64,000 bases of DNA. Source: Pyropia haitanensis. Its lineage: Eukaryota; Rhodophyta; Bangiophyceae; Bangiales; Bangiaceae. Below, one piece after another: positions 1-11,774 of the stretch (its first letter is position 1; each line of letters starts with the position of its first letter). The notes below the pieces were generated by a model. That model saw nothing but the letters and a program-made list of their open reading frames with translations. It was not told the origin of the DNA and did no database searches. The position numbers and the translations under genes were made by a program. Where the stretch lies: assembly GCA_008729055.1 (NCBI GenBank), contig SDUX01000004.1:5596559-5660558 (forward strand), given 5' to 3'.

Positions 1-2537
1 GTGCGCCCTCGGCCGCTCGCTCATATGACACTTGGACTCACGAGCGGTGCCGGGGTGTGTGTGCGTGCGTGTGTGTATGGAGTAGGGAGATGACGTCAGA
101 CCGCGTCCTACGGGAAGGGGGGGGAAACGGGCTCGGGCGGGAGACGGGGATGAGCGCGGCGGCAACTCTGGGCAACGTCGCCCGTCTGCGGTGCCGTCCC
201 TGCCCGCGCGTGCAGCACCGCCGTGGAGGCGGCCGTGCAAGCCGCACCGGGAGGCGCCGCCGTCGGGAGGGCGGCGGTGACCGCCACTGACTGTTTAAGT
301 GGCGGCCCCGCCTGCGGCGGCCACCGCTGCCACCGCCGCTATCGTGGCGGCGGTCGCCATCCGTCACGGCGTCGCCCGCCATGAAGACAGCCAGCTGGCT
401 GCCGCCCCAGCCCTCAAGGCAGCGGCCGGGGCGTGGCGGCCGGGTTTTGTTGTGCGCGACACGGCGGCGGCGGTGGCCGCGGCAGCGGCAGTAACGGCGA
501 CGGGCGGTGGCAGCGGCGGCGGCGGTGGCGGCCGCGCCGGCGCCGGCACCGCCAGCCGGGTTGGACGTGTCGGCGGGGCGCGGCGCCGGCGGCGGCGGGC
601 GCGAAAGGTAGCCGCCGGTGGGGGTGGCCCGACGCGGGGGGTCGGCGCCGCGGCCACCGCGCGGGGCGGCGCTGGCGGCGGCCGCGGTGATCCCCCCGCC
701 CGTCATCCCCACCGCAGCCGCGGCGGGGTGTGGGGCAACGCGGACCGCGTCGACAGCCGCAGCGTCTTCCGCGCCCGCCTCTCCCCCCCCCTGACCCCCC
801 TTCCGTCCGAGGGCCCACGCCCCCACACTCGGTTGGCGTCTGCGTCGACGGTCGCCGCTACCGCGTCGGCCGCCGCGGCCACCACCGCCTGCATCTGGTG
901 CCGCCGCCCGGCGCTCAGCGGCGGGCAGGGAGGGGCAGAGGGCGGGGGAGGGGGGACAGCACCGCCTTGCCAAAAAGGAGCCGGCCCATCATCCGCTGCC
1001 GCACCGGACCCACCGCCGGCCGGGTCTGCCCGCATCCACCGCCGCGCCGGTCGGTCTGCATTGGCGCGGCGCCAGATACCACTGCGTCATCGCTGCCGAC
1101 GCCGCTACCGCCGCCAACGACGCCGCCGCCGCCGCTGCCGATGACGAAGACGACGACGACGACGTCGCCGCGGGCCTGGCTGTCGCCGCCGGCCCTGCCG
1201 CTGGTGTCGCCGCCAGCCGCACTACCACCGTCGACCATCCCCAATCCGACTGAGACTCTCGCCGGCCGTCGTCGATGCGACCGACGAACCCTCCGGCCGC
1301 GCCCTCCCTTGCCCGCACCCGTCAGCGTGGACGTCTCTGGGTCGTCGATGTCGCCACCCCCCCCCCCCGCCACGTCCAGCTGCTGCGTTCGTCTTGGATG
1401 CGGGCATCGCGGCGGCGCTGCGCCGTCTAAACCGTCTCAAGCTTTCGTTGCAAATTTCGTTGTGAACAGGGACTGTGGACGGAGCTTTTTCTGTCTCATG
1501 CGGTTTTTCGTTTGTAAAATGGACTTTTGGTCTGTCACCACGCTTCACCTCGGATGAACAGAAGCGTCTCGAGCAGAGCTACGCAGTGACACATAAAACG
1601 ATGGAGGGGAGAGACCGACAGCATCTTCACAGCGCGCTATGCAACGTGCTTCACCGCGACACGCAGATGGTCGCCAGCCGATTGCGAGCACACACAACGT
1701 CACTGTTGAAAGGCGTCCGCGACCGGGCGAGGAGGGCCAAAAAAGGCTATCACCCGAGGCGGGAGTGTCAAAACCAACAGCGCGGCCGCAAAGAACTGTC
1801 GATTTCCGCCAGACATCCTCAGACGCGCAGGCTTCCACACTCGGTTTTTGCAAGCACGCGGCCTCGGTCGCAGCCAAGAAGCAACCGATTCTTGAGACGG
1901 TTTGGCCGGCACAGCGCGGGGCACCTTGGAAAGGGGGCGCCGCGTTCGCAGGTGCGGCTCGCCGGGCGGGCGCAGCGCGCTGACGTGCAGGGCGTGGCGC
2001 CAACCGGCGGCTGTACTGGTTGCTCTGGGTAGGGGCACCCATCCGAAAAGCAACGATGTCACACAGAGTAGCAACGGTGTCACACCAAGTAGCAACGATG
2101 TCTCACGGGTATGGAACAATGTCTCCTCCCTCGCTGTCCCACCACCAGTGTCCGGAGTGGCCCCCGCCGTGTACCTGCACAGCGAGGTCGTTAATGTACA
2201 ACAGGGAGTGGGGGGGCGAAGCACCGCTGGTGCCTGCGGAGTAACCCATCATGGTATGATGAAGAGGCGGTCGGCGAAGTCACGCTCAATCCAACCGTAT
2301 TGACGACATGCATGTCAAGTGTCAACTCAACTGAAACTGTAATGGATCATGCGCTCTGACGCACAACCGAGAACAGTAGTCAATCACGTAATGTGTGCTT
2401 CAGAATCCCAATGCCACTTGGAAACTGGCGTCAAGTGCTACTAGTCATTGTCAATTTTAAAAGACAGTCAGTCCAGAACAGATTGTGAAAGCGCCTGACA
2501 ACTGACGCCTCCAGAGGCAAGGCTGTGAAAGCACAGC
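1..2537. other. Unassigned GC-rich stretch
   Basis: No recognisable gene. Bases 50-80 are a TG-rich microsatellite-like tract. From about 290 to 1400 all frames are open because of GC bias, and the encoded strings are Ala, Gly, Arg and Pro-rich with no domain. One plus frame ends at 1253 with an acidic tail (a run of Asp around 1141-1160) but has no start codon. From about 2280 to 2537 the base composition drops to moderate GC, like the inverted-repeat element that follows. Confidence 0.5.
2052..2125. repeat. Imperfect ~22-bp tandem repeat
   Basis: The motif AGCAACGATGTCACAC recurs with small changes at about 2049, 2072 and 2094 (AGCAACGGTGTCACACC, AGCAACGATGTCTCACG), with a fourth more divergent copy (GGAACAATGTCTCC) near 2113. 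The period is about 22-23 bases. It lies outside any gene I can support. Confidence 0.6.
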
Positions 2538-2540
2538 ACT

Positions 2541-3533
2541 AGAGAGTTTTTACTGCGCGTCCGTGAGATCGTTTGTGAGAACGATTCAGCTGTAATGGGT
2601 TGTCAGCCACGGCGAGGCGAACCAAGCGTCACACTGGTTTTTACAACGCGACCGTGAGATCTCTTTGTGAGAACTCCTTGGAATGAGGATTGCCTTCAAT
2701 TTCTCCGCACGCTGGGCCCCCGCCGGCCCCACCCCTCATGACCACACGCTCCGCGCCAGTATTCCCGCCGCCTGTGTGCACAGCGCCGGCGGCGACAACG
2801 ATGGTCGCCATCCGCACGCACACTCTGCGCTTCTGGCGCGCTCGACGGCGCCGCCTGAGGGTGGCGCTTCTAGCTGGTCATGCGATGGATTTGGCCATGG
2901 TCGACATGTCCCCTCTCGTCGAGGCCTACAGAAGAGCCCATCGGGAAGTCGCGCTCTCTTTGGCCCGGTCTCGACGAGTGACCGCTGTACGCTTCAACAT
3001 CAACTCGTTCTCTTCGTCGGAGGCGTTGTCCCTCTTTCGTTTCCTCCCTTCTGACATTGGGCGCTTGGTGGATCTGTTGCACGTGGGAGACGCTGTGAGC
3101 TTGACTAGATATGCCATTACACCTGTGGAGTGCCTCTGCATTGTTTTGAGACGCCTTGCGTCCCCTGCGCGATGGTTTGACCTGGACTCGAAGCCTAGGC
3201 GCGGAGGGTAAGCGCTGCGTGGAGCACAGCAGGGTGCTGGCATGGACCGGCGCAGAAGAGCGCGGGACAGCGCCACAAGAGGCTGGCCCGGGGCGGCGCA
3301 GCCCACAGAGTAAGTGTACAACAAATGCCCTCTCAGGCGACACGTGTGCAACTTAGGGCAGTCTAAGAGATCTCACAAATACTCTCGGTCCGTGACAACT
3401 CACGCCGTTCTTGTCACGGACTCATCTCAGAGGTCTCTGTGAGATCGTTTTGGAGGTAGTAGCCCCCTTTTTGTAAAGAATTTGGTGCCACGTTGTCACA
3501 AACGATCTCACGGACGGGTTGTAAAAACTCTCT
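2541..3533. mobile_element. 993-bp TIR element, PIF/Harbinger-like, non-autonomous
   Basis: The two ends are inverted repeats of 38 bp, 2541-2578 and 3496-3533, with three mismatches, both starting AGAGAGTTTTTAC. The element is flanked on both sides by the triplet ACT (2538-2540 and 3534-3536), a 3-bp target-site duplication as expected for the PIF/Harbinger superfamily. Subterminal copies of the end motif also occur: 2640-2676 is a direct repeat of about 2547-2583, and GTGAGATCT-like motifs recur at 3367-3450 in inverse orientation. Such subterminal repeats are typical transposase-binding regions. GC content is lower than in neighbouring DNA. It carries a partial transposase reading frame (separate entry) and no room for a DDE domain, so it is probably an internally deleted derivative. 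Confidence 0.85.
2738..3211 (+). pseudogene. Truncated PIF/Harbinger-like transposase N-terminus
   Basis: An open frame of 157 codons inside the inverted-repeat element. Its C-terminal half, with FRFLPSDIGRLVDLLHV followed by an ECLCIVLRRLASPARWFDL segment, matches the region just before the DDE catalytic domain in PIF/Harbinger (DDE_Tnp_4) transposases, where a stretch like 'alLrRLayP.rw.dL' is characteristic. The frame stops at 3211. A GGTAAGC sequence at 3208-3214 looks like a splice donor, so the stop may lie in an intron of the parental gene. No DDE triad follows before the right inverted repeat at 3496. The family assignment comes from motif memory and is moderately certain; loss of the catalytic part is seen directly. 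Confidence 0.6.
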
Positions 3534-3536
3534 ACT

Positions 3537-5656
3537 GATACGATCAGTCGACAGGAGGTCTCGGCCGATCATCTGGACAGCGATGCACGGATTGTAGGCG
3601 GCCTTGGTCTGAATTACCTCGGTCTGAAGGTCTTTCTCAGAGTGAGACGGGCCGCCAAGCCGCGTGCGAGGCAGAAGGAAACAAACATCCGAGTCGTTTC
3701 TTCCGCCTCTCATTTCTCTCATTGGACTGGAAGCAAGCTGCAAGTGCTGAGCATGCCCCAGCAGGGACTGTAAAGGCAGTGGCTGCCAGAAAACAGGCGC
3801 GGTGATATTGCGCTTGTGCTCGAGGGGCGGGCGAGGTCGTCTATGGACGAGACCATTCAGGACGGTTCACCACCCGTTTCATTGTAAGGCCTCCAATCAA
3901 TCAAACGAGCGGCCGACGTGCACTGAGTCTCTTTGTCGGCCGTCCGCCAGCAGTTGTCAGGCTGTCGACCACAGGATGTTGGACCGGGATTTGCGCAGTG
4001 TACAGTGCGTTCCATCTCGGGCGAGCTTGCGACAGGCCTTCGTTGCCTGACGTGCGCTTCCCCCGAATCTTGGCATTCACCAGTAGAGCGGCAAGTTGTG
4101 TGTCTGGGTAGCGTTGGCGGACAGGTAGCCCCCTATCTCTATCGCCGAGATGGACGCGCCTCGTGCTGCCATCTGGTGCATCCCCAAGGGCGGCTTTCCG
4201 ACCTCTCGGCTCGTTTGATTGGCGCCGTGAGCGTGCATTGGCGATGTGGATTTGCACCCCCCCCCTCTCATGACACATACGTGGGGACGCGCCGGCCGCG
4301 GTCAACGTCGAGCCGGGCTCCTCGCTCGAGCGGGGGTGCCAACCCCATACGCGGTCGCCGGCACCTCGTGCGGACAGCGTGCCAGCGCCGCCATTACGAC
4401 AGCCGTGTACGGCCCCGCCCGAGGGGGGGCGTGGCCCAAGCCGGACGTGCCAGGACCGACGGTCACGTGCGTGCTCGCTCGTGCACGCGCGTTGTGGAAG
4501 TCGCGAGCTCGAACACGCGTGGCTGCTTGCTGGGGTGGTTGCGCACGCGCACACGCGTGCCGCACACGCCCACGCCGATCAGCGCGGACGGCGGGCCCGT
4601 TTGGGAATGGTTCCCACAAATGGGGGGACTGGCAGCTACAGCGCACCTGGGTCAGGGGGCAGGCCGCCAAGGAAACTTGCCCCCTGTCGACGCATGGCTG
4701 CCACGACGCCTGAGCGGGCCGACGGCGGTGGTCAGACTAACCGGGAACCCCACAAGGCAGCCTCGGTCCGGTCGTGTCACCACGCTGCCTTGCTGGGGGG
4801 GAGGGAACAGGGCTCGCCAGAGCACGATCATTCGTGCGAGGCGTGGCGGATGTCACTGCCGGCGTAGGCCTGGCGAGTGGGAGGGTGGAAGGGCGTGTTT
4901 TCGCCGCCTCCAGGCTGTAGCGGCTCACGCATCCGTGTTGCCCCGACGCATCTGCGCCCGTGAGAGAGCCGGGGGGGGGGGGGTTGGCCCCCACATTAGG
5001 AGCGTAGGCAACCCTGGCTCCGGAGACGGCCCTCCTAGCAAGGACATTTGCAGCTTTTGCATGACGTGATGGGTGGCCGCTCCCGATGCAGCGCGACGGC
5101 CCAACCTCACTTTCCACTGGATGGCCGCCAGTGCAAGCCGGTCCCCCCCCGCTCCCACCCGCCTCCGTTCTCGCTGCGGCTGTCGAACGGGAGAGGATAA
5201 TCCTCGGGGTGGCGGCGGACCGGGCCACCCCCTCAGCCACGCCCGAAGCGTCTTTGTTGTTGAGCACTCACCCCCCGACAACGTGTCCGCTCTTGAGACG
5301 GCTGGCCGCTTGGGGAGAGGATAAAAGGCGCGTCGACCGGGGTCGTTGCCCTCCCGGACTGTGGGGGTTTGCAACCATCGGTGGCGACACGCGCACAGCG
5401 GTCCGGGACGCACCGTTGTGGGAGAGCCGACGTCGTCGACGTTCGACCGGCTTGAAGCCCTCCTACCTTCTTTCTGTCCTCTGTCTTTCTTACGCATAAC
5501 CCGCTGTCCTCACCCCTTCTACTCTCCTTCCGTCTCCCAATCCGCTGACTTTTCCCGTAAGCTGGCACGCCCGGTACGCGTCACCGACATACCGTTCCCC
5601 CCTGCGTCAAGGAGCATCGGTTCTCTACTGCCGCCATCGAGCTGCTACGGCCTGTC
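3537..5656. other. Gene-free stretch upstream of the small cysteine-rich gene
   Basis: Mixed composition: moderate GC from 3540 to 4250, then GC-rich. A 378-codon open frame on the plus strand (3933-5069) shows no domain, signal or sensible composition, and the opposite strand is equally open. From about 5460 to 5650 the plus strand is pyrimidine-rich (CTTCTTTCTGTCCTCTG-like), which suits a promoter or 5' leader for the gene starting at 5657. Confidence 0.4.
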
Positions 5657-6106
5657 ATGATGCGGGGTCACCCTGCCGGTCGGTGCCATTCAAGCCTTGA
5701 CCACCGCCTGCGACCTGGGACTGCTCATCCTCAGCTGGGCCTTGGCGGCCTTTTGCTTCTCGTCCTCCTCTGGCTAGTGGTCAGCTTTGACCAGCCGGCG
5801 AGCGTGGCGGCGTCCACTCCCGAGGCGGCGGCGCTGGAGCAGCGCCGTGAGGACTGTGGCGACGCGATGACGCGCTGCCTGAGCATGGAGGGTGGCCTCG
5901 AGGAGGACTGCGAGGACTGCGTCGCGGAGTGCACGCAGCTGGCGCAAGCCGCCGAGCCGGGGCCGGGCATTGACGCGGACGTGGCCGAGGAGTACGAGCG
6001 GATTGCTCGCGCGACGGTCAGCCGGTGCCAAGAGGAGCTCGACGACCTCCGCCTGTCGTCCACGTCGGTCGCGTTTGCCGCGGGCGTGTCGTTTGGGAGC
6101 GTCTAA
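5657..6106 (+). CDS. Small acidic six-cysteine secreted or membrane-anchored protein
   Basis: A protein of 149 residues. Residues about 27-44 (LGLGGLLLLVLLWLVVSF) are a strong hydrophobic segment after a basic N-terminus, so the protein either has a long signal peptide or is a type II single-pass protein. The rest is acidic and has six cysteines (about 67, 74, 85, 88, 92, 124), an even number that would allow three disulfides. The pattern CX6C-X10-CX2CX3C-X31-C, with EDCEDCVAEC at its core, matches no family I can name. Codon choice is strongly GC-ending in this frame only, and the stop (TAA) falls where that composition ends, which supports a real gene. The start could be either of two consecutive ATGs. 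Function is unknown; a redox or cell-wall role would be a guess. Confidence 0.65.
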   Translation: MMRGHPAGRCHSSLDHRLRPGTAHPQLGLGGLLLLVLLWLVVSFDQPASVAASTPEAAALEQRREDCGDAMTRCLSMEGGLEEDCEDCVAECTQLAQAAEPGPGIDADVAEEYERIARATVSRCQEELDDLRLSSTSVAFAAGVSFGSV

Positions 6107-7614
6107 GGTGAGGGTGGAGCCGCCGCCGCCGCCGTCGCCGCTGGCGCGGGCGAGCACCTGCGGCGCAGACGGGCAGGGGTGGGGCTGCATGGTCCCAGCA
6201 GCGCAATGTCCCCCGCCCCCCCATCCCCCCTTCCCTCCCCTCTCCCCCGTTCCTTCCCTGACTTGGAGTGTTTTAACCGTGCCCGTGCGGATGGCCCGGC
6301 CGGTCACCCTGTCCTTGGGGGGGGGTGTAGTGCGCCCGGCGTTCCTGACCTTGTATTTTCTCTCGCTTCTTTTTCCTCTTGTCTCGCCCTGTCCACGGGG
6401 TCATGCGGCCCGGGTGCCGCACCGGGCGGTAGCGGTTCTGGTCCTCACAAAGCGCGCTGCCGACCCCGGGCGGCGTCCGCCCCGCAGTTCCAGCGTGGAG
6501 CACAGCCCGATAGCTTTATGGGTGGACCCACCGCCACGGTCTGGCAACCACCATCGTCCACGCCAGAGCCTCCCCCCTCTCCTCCCGCCAGCATCCCCCA
6601 GTCTGCGGGTAGGGCGATGCACACGGCGGCAGGACATCCGAAAACAATCCCGAACGCTGGCGGCGGGAAGAAATATACGGAGCGTCTCGCGGCAGGCAGA
6701 CCAACAGGCTGAGTCTGGAATGGATGTGTGTCCAGTGCGCAAGCTAGGGTAGCTGACTACTCTTCGCCACCCATTGGAGGTATGGGTGTGCCTTGCCACA
6801 CCCCCTATTATTGCCAGACGTGAGCACCCCCTGGGTCCCGCTAGCGGGCTACCGCAACCTGCTGGGCGGGTGCAACAGGAAGTGGCAGCCACCACCGGCG
6901 ACCGGCGCCCCCTAGGGGAGGGGAGGGGATGTGCCAGCCGTCCGCTCCGTCGCGGCAGCCGCCCCTCGCGGGCGCGGGAGGTGAGGGACGAGCGGCCAGT
7001 CTCGGCTGCCGCCGCACTCTCCAACGGGGCGAACCCCCACCCCATGCTGCTCGTAATGGAGGTCGGCGCCGCCGCTGCCGAGGCGGCGGCCGGGGGAGCC
7101 CCCGATTGGCTTCCACGGCGACCTTCACGAGCTACCCCAGGCGGTGGCGCCGGCGGTGATGCAAGAAGAAAAAGAGAAGGAGAGAGAATAGAAGAGAGAG
7201 AGCGTTTTCTCTGGCTCGGCTGGGTAGGCGGCCACTCGGCTGCGTGAGGGAAATAATCCCAGACTGCAATATGGACAATTACTATGCCGCACCGAAATCA
7301 ATGATTCATATTTGATTCAGTTCAGTATACCATATTGATCCCTACCCAGTCAAGCGGGGGTGGCGTCACGCAGACCTCTCTCGCGTTCGCTGAGCCGCAT
7401 GCAAGCCTCGTAGCCGTCGGGCTGGACTCGCTGAGCGCTGCTGAGCGAGACGCGCTGCCCAGACGACAGGCGCATGCCCCCCCGCCCCTCACCCCCCCCC
7501 CCCCCTCCGTTTGCGCGGCCACCAAGACCCCACGTGCTCCGTCCCACCTTCCCCGTGCGGCCGCGACGTGCCTTCCCTTCTCGCCGTCCCCTGCTCTGAC
7601 GCGCGGCCCTCCGA
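6107..7614. other. Intergenic region before L2HGDH
   Basis: No gene found. Pyrimidine-rich runs lie at 6200-6260. A purine-rich GA tract lies at 7160-7205. A short AT-rich island follows at about 7245-7340 (ATTCATATTTGATTCAG), the only one nearby, and may mark the promoter of the gene starting at 7615. A poly-C tract lies at about 7494-7505. Confidence 0.4.
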
Positions 7615-7637
7615 ATGCTGCGTCCGGTGGTCACCCC

Positions 7638-7668
<31 letters not shown>

Positions 7669-9030
7669 AGCGGCGGCTGGCGGTGGGGGTGGCCCGGCCG
7701 GCATGGCGCCGCCCGCCGCGGCGCCGCCGCCTCGACCACCTCCATTGCCGCCTCCCGCCGCCCGTACGACGTGGCCATCATTGGCGGCGGCATTGTCGGC
7801 GCCGCGACGGCGCGGGAGGTGCTGTCCACCCACCCCCACCTGCGGGTGGCGTTGCTGGACAAGGAGCCGAAGCTAGCCGCCCACCAGTCGTCCCACAACA
7901 GCGGGGTGGTCCACGCGGGCATCTACTACCCGCCGGGGTCCCTCAAGGCGCGGCTGTGCGTGGAGGGCGCGGCCGCGGCGGCGGCCTACGCGGCGTCCCG
8001 GGGCATCCCGTTTCAGCGGCTGGGCAAGCTGATTGTCGCGCTCACCGCCGACGAGGTGCCCGCCCTCGAGGCCCTCCACCGGAACGCGGCGACCAATGGC
8101 GTCGAGGGGCTCGTGTGGCTGCCAGACGCCGACGCCATCCGGCGGGTGGAGCCGGCGGCCAAAGGCGTCGCCGCCCTCCACTCGACGCGCACGGCCATCA
8201 CCGACTGGGCGGCGTTTACGCGCGCGTTTGGGGACGACGTGCTCGCCGCGGGGGGGGACGTCCTCGTCGGCCACGAGGTCACCGCGATTGACGACGACGC
8301 GGCCGCCGGCGGGCTCCGCCTGACCGCCACCCTCGCGGCGGGCGCCGCCCGCGACGGCCGCGGCGGGGCGACGCGCACCATCGCCACCGGCGCGGTGATT
8401 ACGTGCGCGGGCGCGTGGGCCGACACCGTCGCGGGCCTCTACGGCGGCGCCGCCGCCCCCCGCATCCTCCCCGTCCGTGGCGAGTACCTGCGGCTCGCCC
8501 CCGCCGCGCGGCGGCTGGTGCGCGGCCTCATCTACCCCGTCCCCGAGCCCGGCGTGCCCTTCCTGGGCGTCCACTTTACGCCCACCGTCCACGGGGAGGT
8601 GCTGGTCGGCCCCAACGCGGTCCTCGCCGGTGCCCGCGACGGCTACACCTGGCGGCGGGTCGACGGGCGCCACCTGGCGGGCCTCGCCACGTCGCCCGCG
8701 TTTTGGCGCCTCGCCGCCCGCGTCGGCGGCTACGCCGTCGGCGAGGCGTACCGGAGCGTCGTGCACCGTGCGGCGGTCGCCGACGCGGCGCGCTACGTCG
8801 ACGGCCTGACCGTCGGCGGGGTACGCTCGGGTGGCGGCGGTGGCGGCGGCCACGCGGGCGTCCGCGCGCAGGCGCTGGACGACGCGGGCGGCCTGGTCGG
8901 GGACTTTGTGTTTGAGGGCGTCGCCGGCCGCGCGCTGCACGTGCGCAACGCGCCGTCGCCGGGCGCGACGAGCGCGCTGGCGATTGCGCGGGTGGTGGCC
9001 GCGCGGGCGGCGGCCGAGATGGGGTGGTGA
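7615..9030 (+). CDS. L2HGDH: L-2-hydroxyglutarate dehydrogenase, mitochondrial
   Basis: A protein of 471 residues of the FAD-dependent DAO superfamily. It oxidises L-2-hydroxyglutarate, a damaging side product of malate dehydrogenase, to 2-oxoglutarate, passing electrons to the quinone pool in mitochondria. The first ~48 residues are basic and rich in Ala, Gly and Ser without acidic residues, like a mitochondrial presequence. The FAD-binding Rossmann motif DVAIIGGGIVGAATA starts at residue 52. SSHNSGVVHAGIYYPPGSLKA is the family signature for the flavin/substrate region. Later come PVRGEYLRL, GVHFTP, VLVGPNA and the C-terminal HVRNAPSPGATSALAIA, all diagnostic of L2HGDH. Length is near the usual ~460. 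A Gly-rich insert (VRSGGGGGGGHAG) sits late in the chain. The frame is unbroken and without introns. Confidence 0.95.
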
Positions 9031-10509
9031 CCAGCGCGGACGCGCGTGGTGGGCGACGCGGCGGGACGCGGGGGACCTGTCCCTGTGGGGGGGGGGGGGA
9101 GGGGGGGTCACGATGGCGGCGCGGCGCGAGGGATGGACGGCGCCGGGACGAGGCCGCGGCCGCTGATCCCCGCCGTGATCCGTTTGGCTTGTCCTCGCGC
9201 GCGCGCGCGGTCTGGGACGCGCCGGCTCTGTCCCCTCCCCCCCCCCCCCCCCACCCCCTCCGCCCCCCACTTCCATTCCCCCGTTCCCGCCCCCCCCCCC
9301 CCCCCGCTCCGTCTGCTCCACTTTGGACTGTCGGTCGCGCGGGTGAGAAATTTGGCCGCGGCGCACGGCGGCGAGTCCCGCAGGTTCCACCCACACACCC
9401 CCATCCCCCCCCCCCCCTCGCTCCCCCTCCGCCGGGCGTCTCCTTACAGTAGCTGACGGTGGCTGGTGGGCAGCCGCGCTTTTCACTCGCCAATTGCGGT
9501 GCGCTGGGTGTCCTCCCCGCTTCGCCGCCCCCCCTCCCGCCGCCGCCACGCACGCGCCGGCGGGCGCCGGCCACCCACCAATCCCATCCCGCTGCCGCCC
9601 GTGGCGTCGGCGGCTGCGCTGGTGGCTGCGCGGTGCGGTGGTGGCTGCGGCTGGTGGCTTGATCAAACGCCCGCGCCCCCACCCCCCCCCCCCCCACCCC
9701 CCCCCCGCCGCCCCAATTTGGTCGAGGTGCGCCAGGCCCAGCCCCCGCGCGCCCGTGCTGGCGCGCGCCACCGCCCCCCACCCCCCCCCCCCCTCCCCAC
9801 CGCCACTCCCCAGTGGCCCCCACCGTGCGCCGCAGAGCTGGGGGGTCTGACAGCGCTGCGCAGGTCGAGGCCCCCCCCCCGCAAAGCGCGCGCCCGCGCG
9901 GCCCCCGTGCCGACCCGCCCGCCCGCCCGCCCGCCCGCCCGCCCGCTGGCCCGCCCGCCCGCCCGCCCGCCCGCCCGCCCGCCCCCGCCGGCCTGCCCGC
10001 CAGACCGGCGCGCCGCCGCCCGCCGCCGCCGGCGGCTGAGCCCGCCCCGCCCAGCCGCCTGTCTACCTGTCCGCCCACCTAGCCGCCTGCTTGCGATACC
10101 ATCACGCTGGGGGAGCGGCTGCTGCGCGGCTGTCAGGGGGGGGGGGGGGGGGGGGGGAGGAGGGGAGTGGCGGCGGTGCGTTTGGCCGCTGCGGTTGTGT
10201 CTGCCGCCGCCGCCGCCGCTGGTGCTGCTGCTGCCGCCGTTGCTGCCACCGTCCTCTTTGGCTTTGGCGGCCGCTGCTATCATCGTTCCCCCCTGGTGTG
10301 GTAGGTTGCGCTGCGGGGGGGGGGGGGGGGGTGGGCGACGTCGGCGTCGTCGCTCGTGGCCCGTCCCGACCGACCGACGCCCTGGTCTTCCCTTGCGTGT
10401 GCGTGCGCGTGTGCCGGCCGGGAGGGAGGAGGAGGAGGAAGAAGAAGAGGAGGAGGAGGAGGCGGGGGGCCGGTGGGGCGGTTGGCCCCGCCCCGCACAC
10501 CCGCGTTCC
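9031..10509. other. Low-complexity intergenic region
   Basis: Dominated by poly-C/poly-G runs (9090-9110, 9238-9252, 9290-9305, 9410-9417, 9680-9712, 9778-9792, 10138-10157, 10314-10331), a (CCCG)n array (separate entry) and a GAGGAG tract at 10426-10465. Every frame is open, but the translations are Pro, Ala and Arg strings, so I call no gene. Confidence 0.6.
9909..9990. repeat. (CCCG)n tetranucleotide array
   Basis: About twenty nearly uninterrupted CCCG units, broken once by a CTGG near 9947. The minus strand reads (GGGC)n, which could form G-quadruplexes. It is intergenic, roughly 0.5-0.6 kb upstream of the homeodomain gene start. Confidence 0.9.
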
Positions 10510-11731
10510 ATGGGGGCCGGCGCGGAATCGGACGGCGGTGGCGGGGGGGGGGTGGCGGCGGCGGCGGCGGTGGCCACCCACCAGGCCCCGCGGATGGCCA
10601 CGGCAGCTACGCGTATGGTCCCATCGACGGCGGCGGCGGCGGAGGTGGTGGCGTCGGCACCAGCACCGGCGGCGGCGTCGGCGCGCCGGGCGGCGGGCCG
10701 TACGCGCCGCCGCCGCTGCACCCACCGCTGGTGGGCGTCCCCGGCGGCGGTGGCGGTGGCGGCGTCGGCGGTGGGGGCGGTGGTGGTGGGGGCGTCCACC
10801 TGCCGCCGCCGGCGGAGCTGTGCGCCCGCGTGCCACCGTCGTTGCCGCCGCTGGGGGGCGCGCCGGGGGGTCCGCCACTGGGTGTGCCGGGGGGGGGGGG
10901 GGGGGGGGGGGCGCGCTACCAGCAGGCGGGAGCGCCAGTAGCGGTGGCGGTGGCGGTGGGGGTGGCGGTGGCGTTGGCGGCGGCGGCGGCGGCGGCGGTG
11001 GCGGCGGTGGCGGCCGCCTCCGGCACCCGCCCCTCCCGCCGCCGTCGGCGCTGTTATCACGAGCGCCGGGGGGGGGTGTTGGGGTGGGCATGGGGGGGGA
11101 GCCCCCGCTGCCACCCCACCACCTCCCGCGCCATGACCTCCCGCCGTACGGCCTGGGCGTAGGGGGGGGGGTGGGCGGGTATCCGGGGGGGGGGGGGGGT
11201 TAGGGGGCGTGCCCCCGCATCAGCAGCAGCAGCAGCCGCACCACCACCTGCAGCATCCACAACAACAACAACAACAACAACAGCAGCTGCACCAGCAACA
11301 CCAGCAGGTGCAGCAGGCGCAGCAGGTGCAGGTGCAGCAGCAGCAGCAGCAGCAGCAGCAGCACCAGCAGCAGCAGCAGGCGCAGCAGACGCAGCAGGCA
11401 CAGCAGGCTCAGGCGCAGCAGCAGGCGCAGCAGCAGGCGCAGCAGGCACAGCAGGCACAGCAGCAGGCGGCGGCGGCGGCGGCGGCTGCGGGCCACGTCT
11501 ACCACCACGGCGGCGGGGGGTTGGCGTGGCGGGCGTGTCGGCCCCCTACGGGCCCCACACAGGCGGGCTGCGGCCGTACCCGCCGCCAGCCTCTCGGGGG
11601 GGGTCGGGCTGGGCCAGCCGGTCGGGTATGGGGGCCCGCCGCTGGGGGGCGGCGCCGAGGGGGGTGCCGCCTCCATGGGCGCCTTTGTGCCGCCAGTTGG
11701 CGGTGGTGGTGGCAGCAGGGGCAGCAGCGCA

Positions 11732-11774
<43 letters not shown>

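Noticed and set aside
3933..5069. 378-codon plus-strand open frame
   Set aside because: No domain, signal or biased codon use; the opposite strand is equally open, and GC-rich DNA here keeps many frames open by chance.
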